From Oligoflexia bacterium (GTDB taxonomy: Bacteria > Bdellovibrionota > UBA1018), in NCBI GenBank assembly GCA_903895855.1, contig CAITVN010000024.1, positions 1-64,000 on the forward strand: a stretch of DNA of 64,000 nt, read 5' to 3'. How positions within the stretch are numbered: the first letter of the stretch is position 1; every line of letters starts with the position of its first letter. The translations under genes were made by a program, and so were the position numbers. A model generated the notes under the pieces. That model was given only the letters and a program-made list of their open reading frames with translations. It did not search any database and was not told where the DNA came from. Of the stretch, positions 51,116 through 59,601 are shown one piece after another.

Positions 51116-52393
51116 ATGGCCCTTCCTCACGATCTCATTAAACGGGTAGTGCATGAACAGGTAGATGAAGCGAGAAACCATTCTAAATTAGCTCACGTTT
51201 CCCGAGAAGGCTTCGCTGAGGCGTCGAAACAGCTAACACGCCCATGGATCAAAGCAATCATGGGGGTCAGAAGGTGCGGTAAATCAAGTTTTTGTCACCA
51301 GCTTCTTCGTGGCAAGACCTATGGGTACATCAATTTTGACGATGAACGTTTGGTTAGCCTCAAGGTATCTGACCTCGACTCGCTACTTCGAATCCTCTTA
51401 GAGGTGACTCCAGACCCGCAGTACCTTTTGCTCGATGAAATTCAAAACGTAAAAGGATGGGAACTTTTCGCTAATCGTCTTCATCGACAAGGGCACAACC
51501 TACTCATCACCGGCAGCAACTCTAAGCTCCTGAGCCATGACCTTGCCACTCACTTAACCGGCCGGCATGTCTCAATCGAACTTTTTCCGTTTTCGTTTTC
51601 AGAGTATTTAGAGGCCAAATCAATTCAGTGGAATTCAAGCAAACTCGAAACCGCTAAAATACAGGCCACAATTTTAAGAAATTTTGAAACCTATGCCATC
51701 GAAGGCGGTTTTCCTGAGATGGTGGTCGGCGGCTATGATGCTCACTACCTTCGTGAACTCTACGACAAGATCATTGGCCGCGACATTGTTGATCGCTATT
51801 CGGTAAAATATGGAAAAACGCTCAGAGAAATCGCACTCTATGCTTTTAGCAATCTCGGATCAAAAGTAAGCTATCACAAAATTCGAAAAACGTTTGAGCT
51901 CAGTAGCGTGCACACCGTCAAAAACTATTTGCAGTATCTAGAACATGCGTACCTACTCACTCAGGTACCAGCACATTCTTTTAAGGTAAAAGAACAACTC
52001 CGCCAAGCGCGAAAACTTTACACCATCGATAACGGAATGACAAAAGCCCTGAGTCTCAAGCATACCGAAGATCGAGGCGCTCATCTTGAGAATCTGGTTC
52101 ACCAAGAACTCAAACGGCGCACGAGTGAAACTTTCTATTGGACCTCTGACTCAGGTTCTTCAGAAGTAGATTTTGCGGTAAAAAAAGGACTGACCGTCGA
52201 TCAATTGATTCAGGTGAGCATGAATATCTCAGACCCCCTCACGCGCGCACGAGAACTCAAGGGGCTAGTCGAAGCGGCGCAAGCCACTCAATGTAGAAAG
52301 CTGCTTTTACTCACTTGGAATGAAACAGAAACGATCGAACAGTCTAAATTAAAAATTCGAGTCATGCCCGTCTGGCGATGGCTGTTAGAGTAG
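51116..52393 (+). CDS. AAA_14 / DUF4143 ATPase
   Basis: The 425-residue cytosolic protein has Walker A IMGVRRCGKSSFCHQLL, Walker B YLLLDEIQN, sensor LLITGSNSKLLS and the family motif LTGRHVSIELFPFSFSEYL. The middle part is a winged helix (YHKIRKTFELSSVHTVKNYL). The C-terminus is the DUF4143 nuclease-like fold (HLENLVHQELKRR, SEVDFAVKKG). These ATPases are widespread, often horizontally moved, and of unknown cellular role. It stands alone between the secreted unknown and the convergent hydrolase (3 nt between stops), with prominent palindromes in its promoter. Confidence 0.88.
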   Translation: MALPHDLIKRVVHEQVDEARNHSKLAHVSREGFAEASKQLTRPWIKAIMGVRRCGKSSFCHQLLRGKTYGYINFDDERLVSLKVSDLDSLLRILLEVTPDPQYLLLDEIQNVKGWELFANRLHRQGHNLLITGSNSKLLSHDLATHLTGRHVSIELFPFSFSEYLEAKSIQWNSSKLETAKIQATILRNFETYAIEGGFPEMVVGGYDAHYLRELYDKIIGRDIVDRYSVKYGKTLREIALYAFSNLGSKVSYHKIRKTFELSSVHTVKNYLQYLEHAYLLTQVPAHSFKVKEQLRQARKLYTIDNGMTKALSLKHTEDRGAHLENLVHQELKRRTSETFYWTSDSGSSEVDFAVKKGLTVDQLIQVSMNISDPLTRARELKGLVEAAQATQCRKLLLLTWNETETIEQSKLKIRVMPVWRWLLE

Positions 52394-52396
52394 AGT

Positions 52397-53437
52397 TCAC
52401 TTCCCCAACTCAACCACTACCGAATGATCGCGGCTAATCGCTTTCTTCTGATCGCGAAGGCCTTGAAATTCTCGGCCACCGCTTACCCTTGGGTCATTGT
52501 GCAAAATCAGCGAAACCCACTTGGCCGCTAAAGCCGGAATTTCTTCGGGTAACTTATGCTGAGTATCTGAAAAATCAATGCGACTACCCCGAAGCGCTTG
52601 CGGCACCTCGCGCCAAAAATCATTGCTGGTCGCAGTCGGCACCGTGGTGTCGAGCGTGCCGGTCATGAGGTGAATGAAGCCGTTGCGGTTACTCGCGGGC
52701 AAACGATTCATGATATCGAACGCGTTGAACTTTCGAATTCCGTTTGAGAGTCGATAAACCGCCTCTAACTTAAACGGGTTACTCAAGATGCTAGGTTCGG
52801 CGCTCGGAAAAGTGAGGGTCACCAATTGCCTGAGAAAAAATTCATACAGCTGTTCATCACTCGCCGGATTTAACGGAAACGCCGTGCGAGTGATTCTAAT
52901 TTGAGTTTTGATCCAAGCGTCAAGCTCACGAACGGGCTCAGTGTACGGAGCCATCAAGATCAACTGACTCACTTGATTCGGAAACGTCGCCGCATACGCC
53001 AGCGAAAGCCCGCCGCCATAAGAAAGCCCCAAGAGTACTAGCGGGCCTTTCACTTTCAACGCCCCTACCAAGTCACTCAAGTCTTGAACTTGATCGGCAA
53101 TCGGAATTTCATAAAACGCCGGAGCATACTTCAGCAGCGTCTGCCCTTGGCCCATCATATCGGTTCGCAAAACCCCGAACCCCTCGCGAATCAACGAATC
53201 GAGCTCGGCGGTGAAGGCATTCCAATTTTCGGTGTCGTAAGTGAGTCCATTCGAAATCACAAGCGTCGGCTTTTCGAATTTTGCTGGCACATAGCGGGCC
53301 CAAAGTTCACGGTCAGCTCTTATCTGAATGAACTGGCCGACATTAGTATAGTCGGCTTGAGCAAACTCAATCACAGTGAATGAAGTCACCACACAAACCC
53401 CCAAACACCAACCGAATAGACGAAAAAGGCCTAACAA
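52397..53437 (-). CDS. exported alpha/beta hydrolase
   Basis: The 346-residue protein has a signal-like N-terminus (LFRLFGWCLGVCVVTSFTVI, cleavage near FAQA). The alpha/beta-hydrolase triad is the nucleophile in LLGLSYGGGLSLAY, Asp in MTGTLDTTVP and His in DTQHKLPEE. The oxyanion-side motif is VISNGLTYDTENW. Translation starts at TTG 53437 with GGAGG 6 nt upstream, inside the last codons of the SDR gene (7-nt overlap), so it is coupled to the SDR. It would act in the periplasm on an ester, thioester or lactone. It is the second gene of the left arm of the TetR-bounded cluster. Confidence 0.8.
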   Translation of the reverse strand: MLGLFRLFGWCLGVCVVTSFTVIEFAQADYTNVGQFIQIRADRELWARYVPAKFEKPTLVISNGLTYDTENWNAFTAELDSLIREGFGVLRTDMMGQGQTLLKYAPAFYEIPIADQVQDLSDLVGALKVKGPLVLLGLSYGGGLSLAYAATFPNQVSQLILMAPYTEPVRELDAWIKTQIRITRTAFPLNPASDEQLYEFFLRQLVTLTFPSAEPSILSNPFKLEAVYRLSNGIRKFNAFDIMNRLPASNRNGFIHLMTGTLDTTVPTATSNDFWREVPQALRGSRIDFSDTQHKLPEEIPALAAKWVSLILHNDPRVSGGREFQGLRDQKKAISRDHSVVVELGK

Positions 53438-54180
53438 ACGAGGCCTCCATCAACGCTCAATACCGCACCATTAATGTAGCGCGCTTCATCAGAACACAAA
53501 AATAGACACGTGTTTGCGATGTCATCGGTCGAGCCCAAAACCCCAACCGGTACCTTCGCAGCCATTTGAGCTAACACCTCGGGCGGCATCGCAGCTGTCA
53601 TTTGAGTTTGAATAAACCCGGGTGCGACTGCGTTTACCGTAAATCCCTTACGTGCCAATTCTCGAGCCAGAGTTTTCGTCAATCCAATTACTCCGGCTTT
53701 AGACGCCACATAGTTTGCTTGTCCAAAGTTTCCGTACAAAGCAACCACACTGGCGATGTTGATCAGTCTCTTGTTTTGTGAGGCCGAATCAAAATAACCG
53801 AGAAGCGCTTTGGTCACATTGAAAACGCCGTTGAGATTCGTTTCAATGACCGTATCAAAATCAACTTCTTCCATCTTCGCAAACGATTTGTCACGGGTGA
53901 TACCGGCATTATTGATCAGACCATGAATGGCCCCAGTTAGCTGCGATGCCGCCGCGGTGCAGGCTGAATAATCGGCTACATTCACCTGAGTGAACTGCAC
54001 AGAAGCCGCAAAATCGCTCAACTCTGATCGAGCATTTTCAAGGGCTTTGGCTGAATAGTCCCATACCGAAACCTTTGCGCCAGATTGCATGAGGTTTTTC
54101 GCAATCTGAAAACCAATGCCCTGGGCGCCGCCAGTGACTACAAAGTGCTTACCTACAAAATCGTACTTAATGTTTGCCAT
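53431..54180 (-). CDS. FabG-like short-chain dehydrogenase/reductase
   Basis: The 249-residue NAD(P)-dependent reductase has the cofactor loop VVTGGAQGIG, LINNAG and the catalytic Ser-Tyr-Lys in INIASVVALYGNFGQANYVASK. The C-terminal motifs are VNAVAPGFIQTQMT and GAVLSVDGG. It is closest in style to 3-oxoacyl-ACP or acetoacetyl-CoA reductases. The start at 54180 has GAGG 4 nt upstream. It begins 40 bp from the palindromic operator at 54220 and is divergent from the KAS III-like gene, so both are probably under the same TetR control. Confidence 0.9.
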   Translation of the reverse strand: MANIKYDFVGKHFVVTGGAQGIGFQIAKNLMQSGAKVSVWDYSAKALENARSELSDFAASVQFTQVNVADYSACTAAASQLTGAIHGLINNAGITRDKSFAKMEEVDFDTVIETNLNGVFNVTKALLGYFDSASQNKRLINIASVVALYGNFGQANYVASKAGVIGLTKTLARELARKGFTVNAVAPGFIQTQMTAAMPPEVLAQMAAKVPVGVLGSTDDIANTCLFLCSDEARYINGAVLSVDGGLVC

Positions 54181-54219
54181 ATTCCTCACGCTAGGCCCAT
54201 TGAATGCCGTTATCAACTC

Positions 54220-54239
54220 ATTAGAGTAAACACTCTAAT
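54220..54239. promoter_or_regulatory. palindromic TetR-type operator in the divergent promoter
   Basis: ATTAGAGT-AAAC-ACTCTAAT is a perfect 20-bp palindrome halfway between the divergent SDR and KAS III-like starts. Its core matches the palindrome before the MFS gene (58757-58776) at 16 of 18 positions. TTGCAC (54243-54248) with CATACC 17 bp downstream may be the KAS III promoter, overlapping its right flank. Confidence 0.8.
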
Positions 54240-54277
54240 TACTTGCACTGGCCACCATCGCGGGTCATACCGAGACT

Positions 54278-55309
54278 ATGATCCAAACCATTCAGCCAAT
54301 AACGAACACAGCACACATCACCGCCACCGGTATTTGCGTACCGCCACGCCACATTTCGAACTCTTTTTTTGACGAGAAGTATCAAAAAGACATCAGCACG
54401 TTTTTACGAGACAAGAGAAACATACACCAGCGATTTTTCATGAATGATGAACAGGCCACCTCTGACTTAGTGGTCGAAGCGTCAAGAATGGCCCTCGCTC
54501 AAGCAAACCTGACACCCAATGACATTCAACTCATCATTGTGGCAACTGATACTCCCGACTACCTTTCGCCATCTACGGCTTCGGTCGTTCAACACAAGTT
54601 GGCCGCAATGAAAGCCGGTACTTTCGACCTCAACTCGGCATGCGCAGGGTTTGTCACCGCGCTCGACATGGCTGCTAAGTCGATACGTGCCGACCCGCAC
54701 TACGAACACATTTTGGTCGTAGGCGCCTACGCAATGAGCAAATACCTCGACTGGAACGATTTTAAGACCGCCTCACTTTTTGCTGATGGCGCCGGTGCCG
54801 TCATCGTGAGTAGAGGCGACCCAAAATCCCATCCGGGCACAGGCATTCAAAACGCGATTTTGCGTACAGACGGGCAATACTTCGATTACATGGGGGTCTA
54901 CTCAGGTGGCACAGCGCCCCAGTTTTCTGACTGCCCAAAATCAGATCACCCCATTCTACAATTTAGAAAGAAAATTCCGATCGAAACCAATGGCATTTTA
55001 TGGCCAGAAATGACTCACGCGGTACTTGATCGCATTCAAAAAAAGCCCAAAGATATTGACTGGCTTTTTTTCACGCAAATCAATATTGATAGCATCCACA
55101 CGGCATGCGATCGCCTCGGGTTACCTAGGCAAAAGGCTCACAATGTCATGAACAAGTTTGGCTACACGGGTAGCGCTTGCATTCCGATGGCGCTCTCAGA
55201 TGCAACCTCAGAGCACAAACTGAAGAAAGGCGACTTGGTAGTTTTACTCAGCTCAGGAGGAGGAATGTCTGCCGCCGCTCAAGCCCTTGAATGGAGTTAC
55301 GATACTTAA
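54278..55309 (+). CDS. KAS III-like (FabH-type) enzyme with altered catalytic residues
   Basis: The 343-residue thiolase-fold protein has FabH-like text: LIIVATDTPDYLSPSTASVV, the nucleophile Cys122 in FDLNSACAGFVTALD, ASLFADGAGAVIVS and LLSSGGGMSAA. Against E. coli FabH, the catalytic His (PHQAN) is Thr266 (FFTQINID) and the catalytic Asn (HGNTSAAS) is Tyr296 (FGYTGSAC). With Cys kept but His and Asn lost, decarboxylative condensation of malonyl-ACP is unlikely; acyl transfer or another thioester reaction is more plausible (inference). It is the first gene of the right arm of the cluster, followed after 9 nt by an acyl-CoA ligase. Confidence 0.8.
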   Translation: MIQTIQPITNTAHITATGICVPPRHISNSFFDEKYQKDISTFLRDKRNIHQRFFMNDEQATSDLVVEASRMALAQANLTPNDIQLIIVATDTPDYLSPSTASVVQHKLAAMKAGTFDLNSACAGFVTALDMAAKSIRADPHYEHILVVGAYAMSKYLDWNDFKTASLFADGAGAVIVSRGDPKSHPGTGIQNAILRTDGQYFDYMGVYSGGTAPQFSDCPKSDHPILQFRKKIPIETNGILWPEMTHAVLDRIQKKPKDIDWLFFTQINIDSIHTACDRLGLPRQKAHNVMNKFGYTGSACIPMALSDATSEHKLKKGDLVVLLSSGGGMSAAAQALEWSYDT

Positions 55310-55318
55310 ACACACGTT

Positions 55319-56935
55319 ATGAACACTTCACTTGAACACATCGAATTTAACTGGGTCAAGCAGTGGGCAACACTGAGCCCCCAACGCGTTGCCATTCAAG
55401 ATGGCGCCAGTGAACGTCGATACACCTACCGCGATCTGTACGAAAAATCTTCTGGCTTGGCCACGCAGTTGAGAGCGCAATACCTAATAGAAAAGGGCGA
55501 TCGAATCGCGTGTCTTGCTCAAAACGAACTCGAACATGTCGTTCTGTTTTTTGCGTGCCTCGAACTCGGCGCGGTTTTGGTGCCGCTCAATTATCGTTTA
55601 GCACCTCCCGAGTTGAAAACGATTTTGAGAGATTGTGAGCCTGCTCTACTTTTCATTCACTCTCAGTTTTTTTCTATTCTATCGCAGATCACAGAAATTG
55701 CCGAAGGCACTGACCCAAGCGCTTCAGCACAAATCAGTTGCGTCGGATTTGATCTGCCGATCACCGCCACGACCGACCAACCGATCACGGCCCAAACCAA
55801 CGCCGACGAAACCTCGCTAGTCAACTTGGTCAATTCGCCTCTCAACACAGCTGAGATTTTGCAAATCGCAGCCCTTGAGCCACGAAGTGATCACCCCCAC
55901 GAGCTCGACCCCTGCCTCATTCTCTACACATCAGGCACGACCGGTAAACCCAAAGGGGTTGTGATCAGCTTAAAAATGATTTTTTACAATTCACTCAACG
56001 CGACGCTGAGGCTCGACCTTAGCTCGCAAGACGTGAGTCTTGGCTTTTTACCGTTTTTTCACACAGGCGCCTGGAACGTTTTACTCTTACCGCTACTTCA
56101 CCGGGGTGGCCGAATTGTGCTTCTTAAACAATTTGACGCCGAAACCGCGATGCATTTATGCGAACAAGAAAGTGTGAGCATTCTTTTCGGTGTACCGACC
56201 ACGCTCGAAATGCTTTCGCGAACTCCTCAATTCGCCAGTTCAAACTTGAAGGGCTTACGCTTTGTCATTGTCGGAGGTGAAGCGATGTCGTTGGGGCTAA
56301 TCGAAAAATACGAAGCTAGGGGCATACCTGTCAGACAAGGCTACGGCCTAACCGAGTTTGGTCCGAATGTTTTTTCATTAAATGCAGAACATTCGAAGCA
56401 AAAAATCGGGTCGATTGGTTTTGCGAATTTCTACGTCAACGCAAAATTAGTCGACGCCTCTGGTAGTGAGGTCATTGGTTGCGGCGAAGGTGAACTGGCC
56501 CTGAACGGCCCTGTGTGCATGACAGGCTATTGGAAAAACCCCGACGAAACAGCGAAAGTGCTGAGCGGCGGCTGGCTACTCACCGGTGACTTACTCAGGC
56601 GCGACGAAGACGGCTTTTATTTCGTCATTGGCCGCAAAAAAGAAATGTACATTTCTGGCGGCGAAAATGTTTATCCCGCCGAAGTAGAACAAGTCTTAAA
56701 ACGTGCCCCTGGGGTTCGCGACGCAGCAGTCATAGGGGTGCCTGATTCGAAATGGGGTGAGACCGGCAAGGCGTTCGTCGTATTAGAAAAGGGCGCAGTT
56801 ACCGACGAGCAGACTCTCGTGCAAGTTTGCCTCAAGAACTTGGCCAAGTACAAAATACCAAAATCCTTTTGCTTCGTCACTGACTTGCCTCGCGGCGAAA
56901 ACGGAAAACTCTTGAGGTCAAAACTGACTTCATGA
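55319..56935 (+). CDS. AMP-dependent acyl-CoA synthetase / ligase
   Basis: The 538-residue ANL enzyme activates a carboxylic acid with ATP to the acyl-AMP and then a thioester. Its motifs are the P-loop ILYTSGTTGKPKGVV, the A5 motif QGYGLTEFGPNV, the hinge and A8 motif LLTGDLLRRDEDGFYFVIGR, YISGGENVYPAEVEQVL and the catalytic lysine in LPRGENGKLLRSKL. It looks like a medium/long-chain or aryl acid ligase; the substrate is not predictable from motifs alone. The stop overlaps the TetR start (ATGA). It presumably supplies the acyl group used by the KAS III-like enzyme. Confidence 0.9.
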   Translation: MNTSLEHIEFNWVKQWATLSPQRVAIQDGASERRYTYRDLYEKSSGLATQLRAQYLIEKGDRIACLAQNELEHVVLFFACLELGAVLVPLNYRLAPPELKTILRDCEPALLFIHSQFFSILSQITEIAEGTDPSASAQISCVGFDLPITATTDQPITAQTNADETSLVNLVNSPLNTAEILQIAALEPRSDHPHELDPCLILYTSGTTGKPKGVVISLKMIFYNSLNATLRLDLSSQDVSLGFLPFFHTGAWNVLLLPLLHRGGRIVLLKQFDAETAMHLCEQESVSILFGVPTTLEMLSRTPQFASSNLKGLRFVIVGGEAMSLGLIEKYEARGIPVRQGYGLTEFGPNVFSLNAEHSKQKIGSIGFANFYVNAKLVDASGSEVIGCGEGELALNGPVCMTGYWKNPDETAKVLSGGWLLTGDLLRRDEDGFYFVIGRKKEMYISGGENVYPAEVEQVLKRAPGVRDAAVIGVPDSKWGETGKAFVVLEKGAVTDEQTLVQVCLKNLAKYKIPKSFCFVTDLPRGENGKLLRSKLTS

Positions 56936-57525
56936 GCGACACTCGAGTAAAAATTCTTAGAGAGAGCCTTGCTCTGTTTAATCGATTAGGCGTCGACAAA
57001 GTATCAACCAATCACATTGCAAAATCACTCGAGATGAGCCCTGGTAATTTTTATTATCATTTCGCGAACAAAGAAGAAATCATTCGTGAACTCTTTGATC
57101 AAATGACCAAAAAAATCGATGCCCTCTGGGCGTTCGAAGTGCCCGCTCCTCCGAAGCCTTTTTTTCAAGCCTCGATGCAGGTGTTCTGGGAGTTTCGCTT
57201 TTTTCACCGCGAAATGTACGCACTTCGCAGAAACGACCGGGTACTCTCAAAGCGTTGGCATGCGCACTTAGATCGCTCACTCATCACGTTAAAAAATATT
57301 TTAGAATCGTGGAGTGAACGCAAAATCATTCGAGAGGCTACCAGCGAGGCACCAAGTAAGTTGAACGACACCAACGACCTTTGTTCGCTCATCATCATTA
57401 CCGCAGGAGCCTACTTACAATTTTACGAAAGCACCGAGCGGCGGGCCTCTTCGCGCACTATCGATCAAGGGGTCAACGCTCTCATGAAAGTTCTGCAGCC
57501 TTACTTGCTGCCTAGCTCTAAGTAA
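56932..57525 (+). CDS. TetR/AcrR-family transcriptional regulator
   Basis: The 197-residue protein has the N-terminal TetR HTH: ILRESLALFNRLGVDKVSTN, HIAKSLEMSPGNFYYHFANK and EEIIRELF. It is followed by an all-helical ligand domain rich in Trp, Phe and His (VFWEFRFFHREMYAL), suited to an acyl or aromatic ligand. It is translationally coupled to the acyl-CoA ligase (4-nt overlap). The palindromes at 54220 and 58751 are its likely operators. Its last 111 nt overlap, antisense, the end of the MFS gene. Confidence 0.9.
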   Translation: MSDTRVKILRESLALFNRLGVDKVSTNHIAKSLEMSPGNFYYHFANKEEIIRELFDQMTKKIDALWAFEVPAPPKPFFQASMQVFWEFRFFHREMYALRRNDRVLSKRWHAHLDRSLITLKNILESWSERKIIREATSEAPSKLNDTNDLCSLIIITAGAYLQFYESTERRASSRTIDQGVNALMKVLQPYLLPSSK

Positions 57526-58701
57526 AATGAGACTTCCGATGAGGGCAGCTACCGGACAAACGAGCAGTGCCGTTCTCATTTGTATCGGGTCAGTCTGACT
57601 GCCCAGGCGGTCTGACAGGTATCCGATGACTGGTGGCGCAAAGCCATACCCCACGCCATTAACCACCAGGTAATACCACGCAATAGCAATGCCTCGCTCT
57701 TCAGGCAAAACCAACTCGTGAACGTCTGCGGCCGCAGCCCCTAACCAAATTAAGCCTAACCCTGGCAACACAGCAAATGCCCACCACTGAAGGGGCGATT
57801 GCCAAAGAACCAAAAACCAAGCAAATGAAGCCAAAGTTGACGCGATTGCCGAAAAAAGAAGTCGCCCGCCCAGGTCTTTCAATCTCAATTTATCTGCCCA
57901 CGCACCGCCTAGCGCGGTCGCGAGGGCTCCGAACGTGAGAAGCGATAGGGCACTGTATTTTCCGACTTGCATCAGTGACAAATGCTGAGTTCGAATCAAG
58001 TAAATCGGTAACCACATCGAAATAGCGTTACTCGCAATTGCGATCGCCGCATAGCCACCCAGAAGTGAGCGCAACGCCGGTATCTTAAAGACGGCGAACA
58101 AATTTCGAGTCATGCTCGCATTCAGTGTCTTTTTTCTGGCGGGATCTTTAACCTTTAAAAATGCCAACGCTAGAATGACCCCCGGAAACCCTAGGGTAAG
58201 AAAAGCCATTCTCCACCCGTAGGTCTGCCCAATCGCACCCCCTAAGAAAAAAGCAAGGCCCGCACCGACCGGAATACCGAGTGTAAAGAGCGATTGAACG
58301 GTTGCTCTGCGCTTGGGCTCAAACCAATCAGACAGTAGCGACAGAGCCGAGGGCCCGAGTGTCGCTTCACCCACTCCGACCATCAAGCGACAAAGAAATA
58401 ACGTCGAGAATTCATGGCAAAGCGCCGTTAAGCCAGAAAATAAGCTCCAAGTGAAGAGCCCGCCGGCAATGAGCCAAACACGATTCACTCGATCAGACAT
58501 TCGCCCAAAGGGCACACCTAATAAGGTATAGAAGATGACGAACGAAGTAGACCCCAGTAAGGCTAACTGCAGATCTGAAAAATGAAACTCAGCTTTGATA
58601 GTCGGAAATAGAACAAAAATGAGCGTGCGATCGAGAAAATTGAGCACATAAATGATGACCAACAGGGCTAATCCAAACCAGCGAGACTCTGATTGATTCA
58701 C
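57415..58701 (-). CDS. MFS transporter (spinster-like)
   Basis: The inner-membrane carrier of about 428 residues has twelve predicted helices. The MFS motif between TM2 and TM3 is VPFGRMSDRVNRVW, and the substrate-path motif is RLMVGVGEATLGPSALSLLSDW, typical of spinster/Spns-type lipid or organic-acid carriers. I place the start at GTG 58701, because the GAGGAG site abuts the earlier GTG 58710 with no spacing. It is convergent with and overlaps the TetR gene by 111 nt. The large palindrome 41-72 bp upstream matches the TetR operator, so export or import of the cluster's product or inducer is likely. Confidence 0.88.
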   Translation of the reverse strand: MNQSESRWFGLALLVIIYVLNFLDRTLIFVLFPTIKAEFHFSDLQLALLGSTSFVIFYTLLGVPFGRMSDRVNRVWLIAGGLFTWSLFSGLTALCHEFSTLFLCRLMVGVGEATLGPSALSLLSDWFEPKRRATVQSLFTLGIPVGAGLAFFLGGAIGQTYGWRMAFLTLGFPGVILALAFLKVKDPARKKTLNASMTRNLFAVFKIPALRSLLGGYAAIAIASNAISMWLPIYLIRTQHLSLMQVGKYSALSLLTFGALATALGGAWADKLRLKDLGGRLLFSAIASTLASFAWFLVLWQSPLQWWAFAVLPGLGLIWLGAAAADVHELVLPEERGIAIAWYYLVVNGVGYGFAPPVIGYLSDRLGSQTDPIQMRTALLVCPVAALIGSLILLRARQQVRLQNFHESVDPLIDSARRGPPLGAFVKL

Positions 58702-58750
58702 GATAGTCACCTCCTCGTGAACCCACAGTGTTCTCGCGGCTAAAACCTGG

Positions 58751-58782
58751 CAACGGGTTAGAGTAAAAGCTCTAACCCGTTG
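58751..58782. promoter_or_regulatory. 32-bp palindrome: second TetR operator and/or terminator
   Basis: CAACGGGTTAGAG (58751-58763), a TAAAAG loop and the exact complement (58770-58782) form a 13-bp dyad. Its TTAGAGTAAAAGCTCTAA core resembles the 54220 operator. It lies just upstream of the MFS start. It also follows the outer-membrane protein stop, but no T-tract follows on the minus strand, so a terminator role is less likely. Confidence 0.7.
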
Positions 58783-58808
58783 CGATAATTAAATTCCCAA
58801 TGACGGTG

Positions 58809-59585
58809 TCAAAACGACACGCCACCAGTCAGAACGATTCGAGAGTCATCATAATATTGCGCAGCAGGTTGGGCATCGTACGACACCCCTCGCAATGCAT
58901 ACGCTTGCAGAGTGAGCTGAATGTCGTACTTAAAGCGCAGCCTGCCGCCGGCCCTTAACTCGGCATAGCGCCAACCACTGTCTCGCTCTGAATCAACGCT
59001 GAACGCACCGGTCAGCAATGGGCCGAAATCCCATGAACTGGTCGAGCCTTCTTTTCCGAGAAGCTCCCAATAAGTTCTCGCCTGAGCGCTAGCGATGAAA
59101 TCGCGGTAGCGCCGAATGTAAAGTCCGTCAGTATAAATCTCTTCGCTCAGTCTTGGGCCCGAAGAAGAAAGCACAATTCGATGATCGCTGATCCAACCCG
59201 CTCGCACTTCAACTCCGCTCCTCTGGCTTCGCTCGACCAAGTCTTTCGCATAGCCGGCTAGCGCCGTCAGGCGTACTCCCGGAAGAACCCCCATCCAATC
59301 AACTCCGGCGCCCGCGAAGAAATAATTGTCTGTCACGATTGCGCCGTCAGTGGCCGCAAGGGTTTTAGAGTCCATGTCTAACCGAAGAAGCGCATAGCTT
59401 TCGATGCGCGATTTTTCACCTTCGAATAGCGACCAACCCCACTTTGGTCGCAAAGTAGTGTAGAGAGTACCGGCGTGGTCATATCCCACACTCTCAAAAT
59501 ACACTTCTCCAAATGGGCCCGCCATTGCGGTAGCCGATAGACACACACCCAAAATAACAGTCCTAATCCATTTCAATTTTTTCAT
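58809..59585 (-). CDS. small outer-membrane beta-barrel protein of the polysaccharide operon
   Basis: The 258-residue protein has a clear signal peptide (MKKLKWIRTVILGVCLSATA, cleavage after MA). Long amphipathic strands make up the rest (FFAGAGVDWMGVLPGVRLTALAGY, IQLTLQAYALRGVSYD), ending in GGVSF with the terminal Phe BAM signal. It resembles the C-terminal barrel region of NfrA/PgaA-type proteins in style, but homology is not certain. GGAG precedes the ATG. It is the last gene of the minus-strand operon, 16 nt after the epimerase, and may form the export pore. Confidence 0.6.
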   Translation of the reverse strand: MKKLKWIRTVILGVCLSATAMAGPFGEVYFESVGYDHAGTLYTTLRPKWGWSLFEGEKSRIESYALLRLDMDSKTLAATDGAIVTDNYFFAGAGVDWMGVLPGVRLTALAGYAKDLVERSQRSGVEVRAGWISDHRIVLSSSGPRLSEEIYTDGLYIRRYRDFIASAQARTYWELLGKEGSTSSWDFGPLLTGAFSVDSERDSGWRYAELRAGGRLRFKYDIQLTLQAYALRGVSYDAQPAAQYYDDSRIVLTGGVSF

Positions 59586-59601
59586 AATACTCCAAATGCA
59601 A

